DNA from: Streptosporangiaceae bacterium
GTDB lineage: Bacteria > Actinomycetota > Actinomycetes > Streptosporangiales > Streptosporangiaceae
NCBI GenBank assembly: GCA_025934375.1
Contig: JAICYD010000074.1
Coordinates: 1 to 35,324, forward strand
Direction: 5' to 3'
Length of the DNA: 35,324 bases
Shown here piece after piece: positions 1 through 8,123 of this stretch (position 1 is its first letter; each line of letters opens with the position of its first letter). The notes beneath the pieces were generated by a model. That model was not told the DNA's origin, searched no databases, and saw only the letters and a program-made list of their open reading frames with translations. A program made the translations under genes and the position numbers.

Positions 1-348
1 CTGGAACTCACCTACACAGCGTGGGAGATGGAACCGTTCGCCCGCGACCTCGGTGATGACCGCCCGCCGTTCGTATGGGACGAGAAGCGTCGCTTCGCGA
101 TCCGCGCCGAGCTGGATGCCGCCTACTTCCACCTCTACGGGGTCGAGGCGGACGATGTCGACTACATCATGGACGCGTTCCCGACGGTTAACAAGCGCGA
201 CGGGGGCCGGACCAAGCGTGAGATACTGGGGATCTTCAAAGAGATGGCGGATGCCATCGACACCGGAGTACCGTACCGGTCGGCTCTTGACCCCGCCCCC
301 GGCCGGGGCGCCCGCCATCCCGCCCGTCAGAAGCCGGAGACCCGGTGA
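1..348 (+). CDS. C-terminal fragment of an Eco57I-like N6-adenine DNA methyltransferase / restriction-modification protein
   Basis: The reading frame is open from the first base of the window, so only the last 115 residues are present. The segment LELTYTAWEMEPFARDLG, then PPFVWDEKRRFAIRAELDA, FHLYGVEADDVDYIMD and TKREILGIFKEM, matches what I know of the extreme C-terminus of large actinobacterial proteins with an N6-adenine methylase core (Eco57I-like type IIG enzymes and methylases of related defence systems). No catalytic motif lies in this piece, so the activity is inferred only from the tail. The last 20 residues are rich in Pro, Arg and Gly and look unconstrained. It sits directly upstream of Mrr and McrBC genes, which fits a defence island. 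I am fairly confident of the family but not of the exact system (type IIG, DISARM-like or BREX-like). Confidence 0.7.
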   Translation: MELTYTAWEMEPFARDLGDDRPPFVWDEKRRFAIRAELDAAYFHLYGVEADDVDYIMDAFPTVNKRDGGRTKREILGIFKEMADAIDTGVPYRSALDPAPGRGARHPARQKPETR

Positions 349-461
349 CCGCCGAAGAGTCCACCGATTACAGCGCTGGCGAAGTTCAAGGACCGGGGAT
401 GCTGCGGGACGCTCGGATTGTTGCCCGGTTCATCAAGTGCGGCGGTTCACGCGGAACGTGA
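345..461 (+). other. Stub reading frame overlapping the methylase stop (possible gene remnant)
   Basis: A GTG overlaps the methylase stop codon (GTGA at 345-348) and opens a 38-codon frame, VTAEESTDYS to GGSRGT, ending at 461. The overlap is the usual geometry for translational coupling to a next gene, but the product is too short to match anything. It may be the 5' remnant of a lost downstream gene. On the opposite strand, 433-549 is an open frame without a start codon whose translation (for example LIDVLSSPQLSTAELDDLAG) looks protein-like. The rest of 349-607 has no convincing gene. I regard the stretch as a possible deletion scar. Confidence 0.2.
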
Positions 462-607
462 TGATGATTCCAGCGAGGTCATCGAGTTCGGCGGTGGACA
501 GTTGCGGCGACGAAAGGACATCGATGAGTTCGGGCCGTGCCCTGATCCTCTAGATAGTACGCTCCATACCGTGCTCGGGAAGGCACCTATCGTAGACAGG
601 GGGAGTC

Positions 608-1522
608 ATGCCAGTTCCCGACTATCAGACGCTGATGCGTCCGGTGCTGGAAATGCACACCGACGGTGCCGAGCATGCAGCGAAGGACGTGATCGCCGCG
701 ATGGCCGATCGATTCGAGCTGACCAGTGATGAACGTGCCCAGTTGCTATCGTCCGGACGGCAAACGCTGGTCGCCAATCGGGTCAACTGGGCACTCACCT
801 ACCTTGTCCAGGCAGGTACGCTGCGGCGGCCGCGCCGCGCCCACACCGTGATCACCAGCCGAGGAACTACCTTGCTGTCCGGAGCTCCAGGACCGATTAC
901 CGCCAAGGCGCTGGAGAAGTTCCCCGAGTTCCGCGAATTCAAGACGCGCACCCGGGCCAAGGTGCATGACGTGGTCGGTGTCGCCATGGAGCACGACGAG
1001 GCGCCGCCTCGTGAGGCGATCCCGGCACTGGTCGCGGAGGCCCATGCCGTGCTGGCCACCGAGCTGGTGGAAAGGCTCCGCGAGTCATCGCCAGAATTCT
1101 TCGAGCGCTGCGTGCTCCAGTTGCTCGTAAAGATGGGGTACGGCGGCATCGACGGCGAGTCCGAGCATCTGGGCAAGCCCGGCGACGGCGGTTTCGATGG
1201 CATGGTGCGCAAGGACCCCCTCGGCTTCGACGTCGTCTACACCCAGGCCAAGCGATACGCCGCGGGCAACACCGTCGGCGCTCCCGAGGTGCAGTCCTTC
1301 GTCGGTGCCCTGCACGGCAAGCATGCCGACCGCGGCGTGTTCATCACTACCAGTGGGTTCTCAAAAGGTGCGCTAGATTACGCGAAGACCGTACCCACTC
1401 GCATCGTTCTCATCGACGCCCAGCGACTCGGCGAGCTGATGGTGAGCTACGGCTGCGGCGTCCGTGACGCCGAGACGATCGTTATCAAGGAAATAGACGA
1501 AGACTTCTTCGATCCAACCTAA
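608..1522 (+). CDS. mrr: Mrr-type restriction endonuclease (type IV)
   Basis: This 304-residue protein has the two-part architecture of Mrr. An N-terminal winged-helix domain (about residues 1-95, with LLSSGRQTLVANRVNWALTYL and the RRPRRAHTVITSRG wing) is followed, after a linker, by a PD-(D/Q)xK nuclease fold at about 160-290. The catalytic signature is visible as GDGGFDG (Asp197) and YTQAK (Gln213, Lys215), with the downstream GVFITTSGFSKGA strand-helix also typical. Mrr proteins cut DNA carrying methylated bases. The start is the ATG preceded by a GGGGGAG ribosome site at 600-605. A 14-base gap separates it from the McrB gene, so it probably belongs to one operon with McrB and McrC. The core motifs are intact, so I expect an active enzyme. 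Confidence 0.9.
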   Translation: MPVPDYQTLMRPVLEMHTDGAEHAAKDVIAAMADRFELTSDERAQLLSSGRQTLVANRVNWALTYLVQAGTLRRPRRAHTVITSRGTTLLSGAPGPITAKALEKFPEFREFKTRTRAKVHDVVGVAMEHDEAPPREAIPALVAEAHAVLATELVERLRESSPEFFERCVLQLLVKMGYGGIDGESEHLGKPGDGGFDGMVRKDPLGFDVVYTQAKRYAAGNTVGAPEVQSFVGALHGKHADRGVFITTSGFSKGALDYAKTVPTRIVLIDAQRLGELMVSYGCGVRDAETIVIKEIDEDFFDPT

Positions 1523-1536
1523 CCACCGAGGACGCA

Positions 1537-3615
1537 GTGACCACAGGCTTGGAGCTCACCGCGCGGGCGCTCTTCACGGGTACTCAAATCCTTGCCGAGC
1601 ACCCGGAAGGTATGCGCGGCCGAGATGTGTGGGCGCATGTTGTCCAACGGTTGCCGGACCTGGAAAGTCAATGGGCGAACGCGAGCAAGGGTGTAACGCC
1701 TGCGCATCGGAACTTCGACTTCTCCACCATCGGACTAGTGAAAGCTGGATGGGTGTGGAAGTCCGGTGGTCCATGGTTCCTCACCCCAGTTGGCCGGGCA
1801 GCGCTCGCTGAGTGGCCGGACCCCGATTCCTTCTACGGGCGGCTAGAAGAGCTTTACCGCTACTGGGCCCGCAACCGGGCGGGCTTTGAGAAGGCCGCCC
1901 GGCTAATCGAGGCGATACCTGACGGTAGCTGGGCATCGGTGGGTGAGCTCGCGACTATCGCAGGACTAGACGCGGGCCGACTGATGGAATGGCTCCAAGG
2001 CACCCGGCCCCAGGGCTGGTACCGGGTCCTTGATGCGGATGGCGGGCTGCCGGACGGGCTGTCGCTGACCGATGCGGAACGATCGGAGTGGCTCCGGTTG
2101 CTCGATGACGATTCCGTGGCCACTGTCCTCGGCCGAGCGGACCCGGGCACACGCATTCCCGCATCTGACCTTGCGCCCCTTGTGAGCGACTCCGGCAGTG
2201 TAGCGGACGAGGCTGCCGCCGGACGGCATGCGTGGCTGGTGCGTGGTTCCAGCGTGCAGGGCGTGAACCTTGTCCGGGAGTTGTGGCTTCCGAATGGGCT
2301 GTGCTCGCTGCCCGCGTCCCGGCTTCGCGAGCTACCCTCAGCAGCGTCCCGGGAAGCGGTGCGGGTGGCGATTGAGTCGGACTACGCGTATGCCACTGTT
2401 CAGGAACGGGCGCGGATGACCGCCGACTACTACGCATTCCTGTCCCGGATGCGAGAAGGCGACATCATCACGACCAACGACGGCACTGATGTGTTCCTCG
2501 GCGTGATAGTCGGGCCGCCGGCCTTTGTAGCCAGCATCGACAACCGGGCCAACCTTCAGCGCGCGGTCAACTGGCGTAACCTGGCTAATCCGGTGGATTA
2601 CCTGGCGCTGCCGGACGAGATCTCCGCCCGGCTCAGCAACCCCGACGCAGAGCTGATCGATCTGACCGAGTTCACCGGTGACCTGGAACTGCTCCTCGGT
2701 GAGGAGCCGGAGCAGCCTGTTCCCGACCGTGACTTCCAGCTGCCTGACATCACCGGGGATTTCGCCGCGGAGCTCTACATGCCCTCATCCGTGGAGTGGT
2801 TGCAGGAATGCGTCGAGTTGCTCCGCGACCGGCCGCAGCTCATCTTCTACGGCCCGCCCGGGACCGGCAAGACCTGGCTGGCTCAAGCCCTCGCCGCGTT
2901 CCTCGTTGGCGGAAAACCGGAGAACGTCCAGCTGGTCCAGTTCCATCCCGCTTACACCTACGAGGACTTCTTCGAGGGATACCGTCCGGCGAGAACCGAC
3001 GACGGGGGCATTGCCTTCGACCTGGTGAAGGGGCCGCTGCGGCGGCTTGCCGACGCGGCGACCAGGCACCCCGATGAGCCGCATGTGGTGATCATCGACG
3101 AGATCAACCGGGGCAACCTGGCCAAGATCTTCGGTGAGCTGTACTTCCTGCTGGAGTATCGCGGGCGGGCCGTCAACCTTCTCTACGGCTCCGACGAGGG
3201 GCAGGGGTTCACGCTGCCGCGCAACCTCATCATCCTCGGCACGATGAACACCGCCGACCGGTCCATCGCCTTGGTCGACGTCGCTATGCGGCGCCGCTTC
3301 TGGTTCCAGGAACTGCACCCAGACGTGCCGCCGGTAAAGGGAATGCTCGCTACCTGGCTGGCCAAGAACGAGTTCTCGCCGGACGCGGCCCTGCTGCTGG
3401 ACAAGCTGAACGAGCTGATCGACGAGCGCGACTTCAAGATCGGCCCGTCCTACCTCATGCGGCCCGCCGTCCAGTCGCCCGAGGCGATGGAACGCGTCTG
3501 GCGCACCCAGCTGCTCCCGCTCCTGGAAGAGCACCACTACGGCGAACTGGACCACGATGAGGTAGCTGCCCGATACGGGCTGGAGACGTTGCGGCGCGAC
3601 CTCGGGCTGGCATGA
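1537..3615 (+). CDS. mcrB: McrB-family AAA+ NTPase of a McrBC restriction system
   Basis: The protein has 692 residues from a GTG start. The AAA+ motor occupies about 415-660: Walker A GPPGTGKTW at 439-447, Walker B VVIIDEINRG with Asp521 and Glu522, and the McrB-type signature GTMNTADRS followed by AMRRRFWF near 568-590. McrB translocates DNA using GTP and brings the McrC nuclease to modified sites. The N-terminal half is a separate recognition part: a winged-helix-like segment (about 1-95), a middle region, and about 300-385 (RMREGDIITTNDG, VFLGVIVG, LPDEISARL) that resembles the PUA/EVE-like modules of actinobacterial McrB proteins. That module is a candidate sensor of modified bases; this last point is inference. 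Its stop overlaps the start of the next gene (ATGA). Confidence 0.9.
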   Translation: MTTGLELTARALFTGTQILAEHPEGMRGRDVWAHVVQRLPDLESQWANASKGVTPAHRNFDFSTIGLVKAGWVWKSGGPWFLTPVGRAALAEWPDPDSFYGRLEELYRYWARNRAGFEKAARLIEAIPDGSWASVGELATIAGLDAGRLMEWLQGTRPQGWYRVLDADGGLPDGLSLTDAERSEWLRLLDDDSVATVLGRADPGTRIPASDLAPLVSDSGSVADEAAAGRHAWLVRGSSVQGVNLVRELWLPNGLCSLPASRLRELPSAASREAVRVAIESDYAYATVQERARMTADYYAFLSRMREGDIITTNDGTDVFLGVIVGPPAFVASIDNRANLQRAVNWRNLANPVDYLALPDEISARLSNPDAELIDLTEFTGDLELLLGEEPEQPVPDRDFQLPDITGDFAAELYMPSSVEWLQECVELLRDRPQLIFYGPPGTGKTWLAQALAAFLVGGKPENVQLVQFHPAYTYEDFFEGYRPARTDDGGIAFDLVKGPLRRLADAATRHPDEPHVVIIDEINRGNLAKIFGELYFLLEYRGRAVNLLYGSDEGQGFTLPRNLIILGTMNTADRSIALVDVAMRRRFWFQELHPDVPPVKGMLATWLAKNEFSPDAALLLDKLNELIDERDFKIGPSYLMRPAVQSPEAMERVWRTQLLPLLEEHHYGELDHDEVAARYGLETLRRDLGLA

Positions 3616-4832
3616 CACTGCCCATCAGCCTGCCAGAAGACGGCACCTGGCAGAACTACGACCTCAGCCAGGGGCAAGTAGTCATGCTCCTGGGCTGTGG
3701 CCTGGCCGAGGTAGCCCGCGATCCCCTCACCCGGCGCTGGCGGGTTCGAGCTGATCCCGCCGCTGGCAAGGTCGGCATCGCCCGGTTCGGCCGGGGAGCA
3801 GACGCGGTTGAGGTACGGGTTATCCCCAAGGTGCCGATCAAGCGGCTGCTATTCCTCGTCGGCTACGCCAGTCACGGTATCGACGGGCTCAACTGGCGCG
3901 ATGAGGAGGTTGACGTCGGCCAGGCGGAGGACGTTCTTCCTGCGGTCGCCCATGCGTTCGCCCGCGTGGCCGAGCGCGCCCTGCGACAGGGGGTGCTGCT
4001 CGGCTACCGGGAGACGGAGGAGTCAGCCACCGTAGTCCGTGGCCGCATCCGGATGGCTGACCAATGGCGCAGGCACTATACGCTGCCGCTCCCCGTTGAG
4101 ATCCGCTTTGACGACTACACCGTGGACATCCCGGAGAACCAGATCCTGCTGGCGGCCGCCGGACGGCTCATCAGACAGCCAGGAGTCCCGGCCGGCACTC
4201 GGGCGATGCTCCGCCATCTCTTGACGCGCCTGGACGGTGTCTCCCGCGTGATTCCCGGGCACTCGCTCCCCGCTTGGGCACCAACCCGGCTGAACGCCCG
4301 CTACCACACGGCCCTAAGCCTTGCCGAGCTGATCCTGCGCGGAAACGCCTATGAGATCGACGACGGCCGCGAGATCCGAGCCGACGGGCTGATCCTCCAG
4401 GCCTGGAAGATCTTCGAGGACTTCGTCACCACTGCCCTCGGCGAGGCGCTTCGCCGACATGGCGGCCGTACCCGTCGGCAGGACCCAAGGCACCATCTCG
4501 ACAAGGCGCACGCGTTCCAGCTCTTCCCCGACCTCGTCTATGAGCGCCGCGACGCCAATGGCCGCCAGGCCACTTACGCGGTCATCGACGCCAAGTACAA
4601 GGCGGCAGGTCCAGCCCGCGACGACATGTACCAGATGCTGGCCTACTGCACCGTCCTCGGCCTCCGCACCGGTCACCTGATCTCCCCAGGCAATTTGGCG
4701 GGGCCGCGTGTCCATCAGATCAGCCGTTCAGACATCGAGATAGTGGCCCATAACCTGGATCTCAACCGGCCCCCCGGTGAGCTCCTCGACCAGGTAGCCG
4801 CGCTCGCCGATGACATAGTCCGCGATGGCTAG
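3612..4832 (+). CDS. mcrC: McrC-family nuclease subunit
   Basis: This 406-residue protein is translationally coupled to McrB through an ATGA overlap at 3612-3615. The N-terminal part (FGRGADAVEVRVIPKVPIKRLLFLVGYA, about 55-85) is the usual McrC interaction region. The PD-(D/E)xK nuclease signature lies in the C-terminal third: FPDLVYE with Asp307, then VIDAKYK with Asp326 and Lys328. In McrBC, McrC stimulates the McrB GTPase and performs the double-strand cut. The length is normal for the family and all key residues are present. It is the last gene of the plus-strand defence block; the next gene is convergent. Confidence 0.9.
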   Translation: MTLPISLPEDGTWQNYDLSQGQVVMLLGCGLAEVARDPLTRRWRVRADPAAGKVGIARFGRGADAVEVRVIPKVPIKRLLFLVGYASHGIDGLNWRDEEVDVGQAEDVLPAVAHAFARVAERALRQGVLLGYRETEESATVVRGRIRMADQWRRHYTLPLPVEIRFDDYTVDIPENQILLAAAGRLIRQPGVPAGTRAMLRHLLTRLDGVSRVIPGHSLPAWAPTRLNARYHTALSLAELILRGNAYEIDDGREIRADGLILQAWKIFEDFVTTALGEALRRHGGRTRRQDPRHHLDKAHAFQLFPDLVYERRDANGRQATYAVIDAKYKAAGPARDDMYQMLAYCTVLGLRTGHLISPGNLAGPRVHQISRSDIEIVAHNLDLNRPPGELLDQVAALADDIVRDG

Positions 4833-4836
4833 CCGA

Positions 4837-4850
4837 TCCGCTTCTGCGGA
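4837..4850. terminator. Small hairpin between convergent genes
   Basis: TCCGC-TTCT-GCGGA is a perfect 5-bp stem with a tetraloop in the 43-bp space between the convergent mcrC and 4876-5883 genes. A second short inverted repeat (CCCC/GGGG) follows at about 4869-4881. There is no T tract, so function as a bidirectional terminator is only plausible. Confidence 0.3.
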
Positions 4851-4875
4851 ACGCTGGCGGGTCCGCGACCCCCGG

Positions 4876-5883
4876 TCAGGGGCACTGCGAGGGCGGGTCG
4901 GCGGTGAGGTTCACGCCGCTGGCGGCTAGCGCCTCGATGGCCTCATCGAACGGCCGGTTCAGCGGACCGTGGCTGATCAGGGTGCGATTGGCGCGCTCGG
5001 GGTTGCGCGCGATCCCGACCGGGCTGGCCAGCGTCCCGAGCCGGTAATGGTGCCAGGTGAACTGGCCCGCGATCCCCCTCTCGACCCGGATCAAGGTGCC
5101 GTCGCGGCGGGCCGCCAGGGTCCAGGCCGTGGTCGACCCCGTCGCCCACACCGTGACGATGCCCGTCCCGGGGACGGCCTCCAGGGCCTCGGCGGCCGGC
5201 AGGAACGTGCCGCGGAAGTCACCGTCGACGTGCAGGAGCGCGGCTCCGTGCGCATGCGCGTCCCAGGCGGGATGGTTCGCCCCGAGGATGTCGACGGCGG
5301 TGGCCAGCGGGTCGTCCTGGACGATCATCGTGATGACGTCCAGGACGGCGTTCGGGTCGACCGGATTGCCGTTCCCGTTCGTGAACGGCTCGGCGAAGCC
5401 CGCGAGCAGCGCGGCGTCGGTGTCCGGCAGCAGGTAGGACACCGCGTCGGCGGCCTTGTCATACTGCACGGCCTCGGCCGGCCGCCCGGTTGTCGGCCGG
5501 TGCTCGTGCATGAGGTAGATGGCCAGTGCCGCCCAGGTCGCCGCCCGGGGGCTCAGCGGGTCGGGGATGTCGCCGTTCCCCAGCGCTTCCAGCACCCGGC
5601 TCACCACTCGGATCCAGCCTTCGTCGCCGAGCGGGCTATCCCACAGCTCCGCCTGCACTCCGCACAAGATCATGGCCAAGACGGCCAGGCGCGGGCCGGC
5701 CGTCAGGCTCGCCGCGTCCTCGGCCATCGCCTCCAGGCGCCGCCGGGTACGCCGCCGCTCAGCCGTCGCCAGGCTGGCCGGCGGCGGCGTGTCGCTGGCC
5801 ACGGGGGCGAGCTCGCTGAGCGAGGACGCCCACAGGTCCAGCAGCCGGGGATGGGAAATCAGGACCTGGTCCGCGTCAGTCAC
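4876..5883 (-). CDS. Unknown protein, about 335 residues
   Basis: I do not recognise a family. The frame stays open far upstream into the methyltransferase gene, but the upstream part reads as an antisense-type Arg/Ser/Pro-rich shadow. The natural protein sequence begins near TDADQVLISHPRLLDLW. I therefore place the start at the GTG ending at 5883, 76 bases after the methyltransferase stop, although an upstream non-standard start is possible. The N-terminal half is Ala-rich and helical (RRRLEAMAEDAASL, WAALAIYLMHEH). The C-terminal part (GIVTVWATGSTTAWTLAARRDGTLIRVERG, HHYRLGTLASPVG) looks beta-rich. No signal peptide or membrane segment is evident. It is the last gene of a minus-strand run, so co-expression with the methyltransferase is possible. 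Confidence 0.6.
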   Translation of the reverse strand: MTDADQVLISHPRLLDLWASSLSELAPVASDTPPPASLATAERRRTRRRLEAMAEDAASLTAGPRLAVLAMILCGVQAELWDSPLGDEGWIRVVSRVLEALGNGDIPDPLSPRAATWAALAIYLMHEHRPTTGRPAEAVQYDKAADAVSYLLPDTDAALLAGFAEPFTNGNGNPVDPNAVLDVITMIVQDDPLATAVDILGANHPAWDAHAHGAALLHVDGDFRGTFLPAAEALEAVPGTGIVTVWATGSTTAWTLAARRDGTLIRVERGIAGQFTWHHYRLGTLASPVGIARNPERANRTLISHGPLNRPFDEAIEALAASGVNLTADPPSQCP

Positions 5884-5959
5884 GATGACGATGGTGCCCC
5901 ATCCGGGCCAAAAGAGCCAATCACCCAGGCGCTCCCGAGACCCTGCCTTATCCCAAACT

Positions 5960-6802
5960 TCACTTGGATCGCTCGAACGGCTTGCGGGCGACTGCTCCGT
6001 TAGAGCTGACCTCGCTGGCCGTCGGGAGCGGGGCATCGTGGACCGATGCTCGCCACTCCGAGATGAGCACCACGCCCGGCGGCACCAGCTCAAGGCCGGA
6101 GAAGAACAGCCGTCCGAACTCGGCCGCGCTGCGCGCCCCCGCCCACAGCCCGCCCGCCCGGTAGGCGCGCTCCATGCCGCCGACGCCTTCCGGGTCAAGC
6201 TCGGCGGTGACGTGCGAGGAGACAAGGTAGCTGCCCGGGGGGAGGGCCGACATCAAGGTCGCGACGATCTCGCCCGGGCCATCGGAGTCCGCGATGAAGT
6301 GCAAGATGGCCACGAGCATGAGCGCGATGGGCTGGCTGAAGTCAAGCGTGTCGCGGACCACCGGGTGGGCGAGGATCGCCTCCGGATCGCGCAGGTCGGC
6401 GTGGATGTAGGCGGTGCGCCCGGCGGGATGGGAGGTGAGCAGCGCCTTGGCGTGCGCCAAGACGAGCGGGTCGTTGTCCACGTACACCACGCGGCTATCC
6501 GGGGCGATCCGCTGGGCGACCTCGTGCACGTTGTTCGCGCTCGGCAAGCCGGTGCCGATGTCGAGGAACTGCCGGACGCCGGCCTCGCGGGTCAGGTACT
6601 CCACCGCGCGGGCGAGGAAGTTGCGGTTCTCCCTGGCGTAGACCCGCGCCGCGGGCCAGCTCCGCAGGCCCACCTCCATCGTCTCCCGGTCGATCGCGAA
6701 GTGGTCCTTGCCGCCGAGCAGGTAGTCATACATCCGCGCGGTGTGCGGCCGGGACAAGTCGATGCCAGGGGGCATGTCGCCGCCCTCGGGTCCGGATTCC
6801 AT
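5960..6802 (-). CDS. SAM-dependent methyltransferase, DUF574 (Methyltransf_19) family
   Basis: A 280-residue protein with the hallmark opening of this actinobacterial family (IDLSRPHTARMYDYLLGGKDHFAIDRE), a Rossmann SAM-binding motif QFLDIGTGLPSANNVHEVAQ, an acidic strand end VVYVDNDPLV, and the conserved DLRDPEAIL and ALMLVAILHFI segments. Members are numerous in actinomycetes but their substrates are mostly unknown. Of two in-frame ATGs, I choose the one at 6802. The GGAG at 6809-6812 lies six bases before it but directly abuts the ATG at 6808. The gene starts ten bases after the stop of the LURP-one-like gene, so the two are probably cotranscribed. Confidence 0.88.
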   Translation of the reverse strand: MESGPEGGDMPPGIDLSRPHTARMYDYLLGGKDHFAIDRETMEVGLRSWPAARVYARENRNFLARAVEYLTREAGVRQFLDIGTGLPSANNVHEVAQRIAPDSRVVYVDNDPLVLAHAKALLTSHPAGRTAYIHADLRDPEAILAHPVVRDTLDFSQPIALMLVAILHFIADSDGPGEIVATLMSALPPGSYLVSSHVTAELDPEGVGGMERAYRAGGLWAGARSAAEFGRLFFSGLELVPPGVVLISEWRASVHDAPLPTASEVSSNGAVARKPFERSK

Positions 6803-6811
6803 GGCCATCTC

Positions 6812-7384
6812 CTACACCGGGCCGTAACGGGCGAGGTCGAGCACGACGGGGACCATCACCGTCAGGACGCGGACGTCGGGCGGGACGGCCACCGCCCGGG
6901 TGAACTTCACGGTGTAGTTGTCGGCCGACGTGAGCGACTCCTTCAGCGGCCCCGCCCACGTCTTGCGGATCTCCGCGAACGGCGGCAAGCCAGGGCCGGA
7001 GACGGTGAACCGCTTGACCGCCAGATCGCCGACCGCCTTGGCCACGACCTCGTCATCCCCGTTCACCAGGGTGTACTCGCGGCGGCTGCCCGCGATGCGG
7101 ACCTTGCCAATCAACTTCTCATCCGGGTCAATCAGGTCGGCCGCGAACTCGCTGCTCTCCAGGACCAGCGCGAACAGCGGCTGGCCGGCCTCGTTCATCA
7201 CGTCCAGCGCGCGGGTATGCGGTATCAGCTTCGTGATCTTGGCGAAGGTCGACCGGCCCTCCGTCTCCACGACGGTCGCCAGCAGCGTCTTGCCGTCCCC
7301 GAAGATCTCGAAGCTCGCCCGTCCGGCGAGCAGCCGCCCCGGCTGTCGGACCCTAATCTCGTCGAAGCCGAATAGGTTATCCAC
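6812..7384 (-). CDS. LURP-one-related / phospholipid scramblase-like protein
   Basis: The product of about 190 residues resembles the LOR (tubby-like beta-barrel) family. Segments such as LLAGRASFEIFGDGKTLLATVVE, LFALVLESSEFAADLIDPDEKLIGKV and GSRREYTLVNGDDEVVAKAVGD show the repeating strand pattern of that fold. Bacterial members have no established biochemical role; some are proposed to bind membrane lipids. I place the start at the GTG ending at 7384 (VDNLFGFDEIRV), because the 23 residues that an upstream ATG at 7453 would add are Arg-rich and unlike the family. The ribosome site there (a G run) is poor, so the start is uncertain. It lies just upstream of the DUF574 methyltransferase on the same strand. 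Confidence 0.7.
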   Translation of the reverse strand: MDNLFGFDEIRVRQPGRLLAGRASFEIFGDGKTLLATVVETEGRSTFAKITKLIPHTRALDVMNEAGQPLFALVLESSEFAADLIDPDEKLIGKVRIAGSRREYTLVNGDDEVVAKAVGDLAVKRFTVSGPGLPPFAEIRKTWAGPLKESLTSADNYTVKFTRAVAVPPDVRVLTVMVPVVLDLARYGPV

Positions 7385-7482
7385 GCCCCCGAGCCTATGC
7401 GTCCTTCCCGCTCGCCGTGACCGACTTAGCACCGCGCTTAGCATCGCCGCCAACGGCTAGCGCCCGCCTTGGAATGCCGGTG

Positions 7483-8097
7483 TCACCGCCAGGCGAACAC
7501 GGGCTGCTCGTAGTGGGCGACGCGCTCGATGAGGCCCCGGCAGGCGGCCCGGCAGAACTGGTGGACGATCGCCGCGGTCGGGGCGTGCAGGTACCCGCCG
7601 AGCAGCGGCAGCTGTATCACCGGGGCGGGTGACTCGGGGATCGCGATGAACCTCGGCTCCACGTCGAAGTCGGCCAGCGGTATCTGGTACACCGAGGCGA
7701 CCTCGGCCCGGGACCGGGACAGGTCGCTGACCGGCCCGGCCCAGCAGACGACGGGGGTGATCACGTAACCCGACCGGGACACGTAGTCGTCGAGCTCGCC
7801 GAGGACGGCTTGCGGCGCCAGGTGCAGGCCGACCTCCTCGGCCAGCTCGCGCAACGCTCCCTGGGCCGCGCTCTCGCCAGGCTCGCGGCGGCCGCCGGGC
7901 AGCGCCCACTGGCCGGCGTGCGCCCGCAGCCTCGCCGTGCGGCGAGTGATGAGCAATGAGGGCACCCCGGCGACCTCGGTGACGCATACCGCGACGGCGG
8001 CCTGCTTGAGATCGGGCCGCCGGGCGCGCACCCGCGGGAAGCTGGCGATCCGGGCGGCAACGGCGTCCCGGTCGAGTGAAGCGATACCCTCATTCAT
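7483..8097 (-). CDS. Nudix hydrolase, CoA pyrophosphatase-like
   Basis: A 204-residue protein with a complete Nudix box, Gly69-x5-Glu75-x7-Arg83-Glu84-Leu-x-Glu87-Glu88-x-Gly90. The preceding LLITRRTARLRAHAGQWALPGG is the arrangement seen in NudL-type coenzyme A diphosphatases, so hydrolysis of CoA or a related nucleotide diphosphate is the best guess. Other Nudix substrates cannot be excluded. The start at 8097 is supported by a TATGCT element placed exactly at -12 to -7, implying a leaderless message, since no ribosome site precedes the ATG. The amidase stop codon is 26 bases upstream. Confidence 0.88.
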   Translation of the reverse strand: MNEGIASLDRDAVAARIASFPRVRARRPDLKQAAVAVCVTEVAGVPSLLITRRTARLRAHAGQWALPGGRREPGESAAQGALRELAEEVGLHLAPQAVLGELDDYVSRSGYVITPVVCWAGPVSDLSRSRAEVASVYQIPLADFDVEPRFIAIPESPAPVIQLPLLGGYLHAPTAAIVHQFCRAACRGLIERVAHYEQPVFAWR

Positions 8098-8103
8098 AGA
8101 ATA

Positions 8104-8109
8104 AGCATA
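8104..8109 (-). promoter_or_regulatory. Candidate -10 element for a leaderless Nudix transcript
   Basis: TATGCT (minus strand) occupies -12 to -7 relative to the ATG at 8097, so transcription would start at or next to the initiation codon. The local sequence is A/T-rich compared with its surroundings. No good -35 hexamer is seen at the standard distance. Confidence 0.45.
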
Positions 8110-8123
8110 CGAATCGCCGTCAG

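Noticed and set aside
5884..6225. N-terminal extension of the 4876-5883 gene to an ATG at 6225
   Set aside because: It would overlap the methyltransferase gene by over 260 bases and reads as Arg/Ser/Pro-rich non-natural sequence.
5519..7375. Plus-strand open frame of 618 codons over the methyltransferase and LURP-one-like genes
   Set aside because: Arg/Gly/Ala-rich sequence without family-like motifs, opposite two well-supported genes; antisense shadow in high-G+C DNA.
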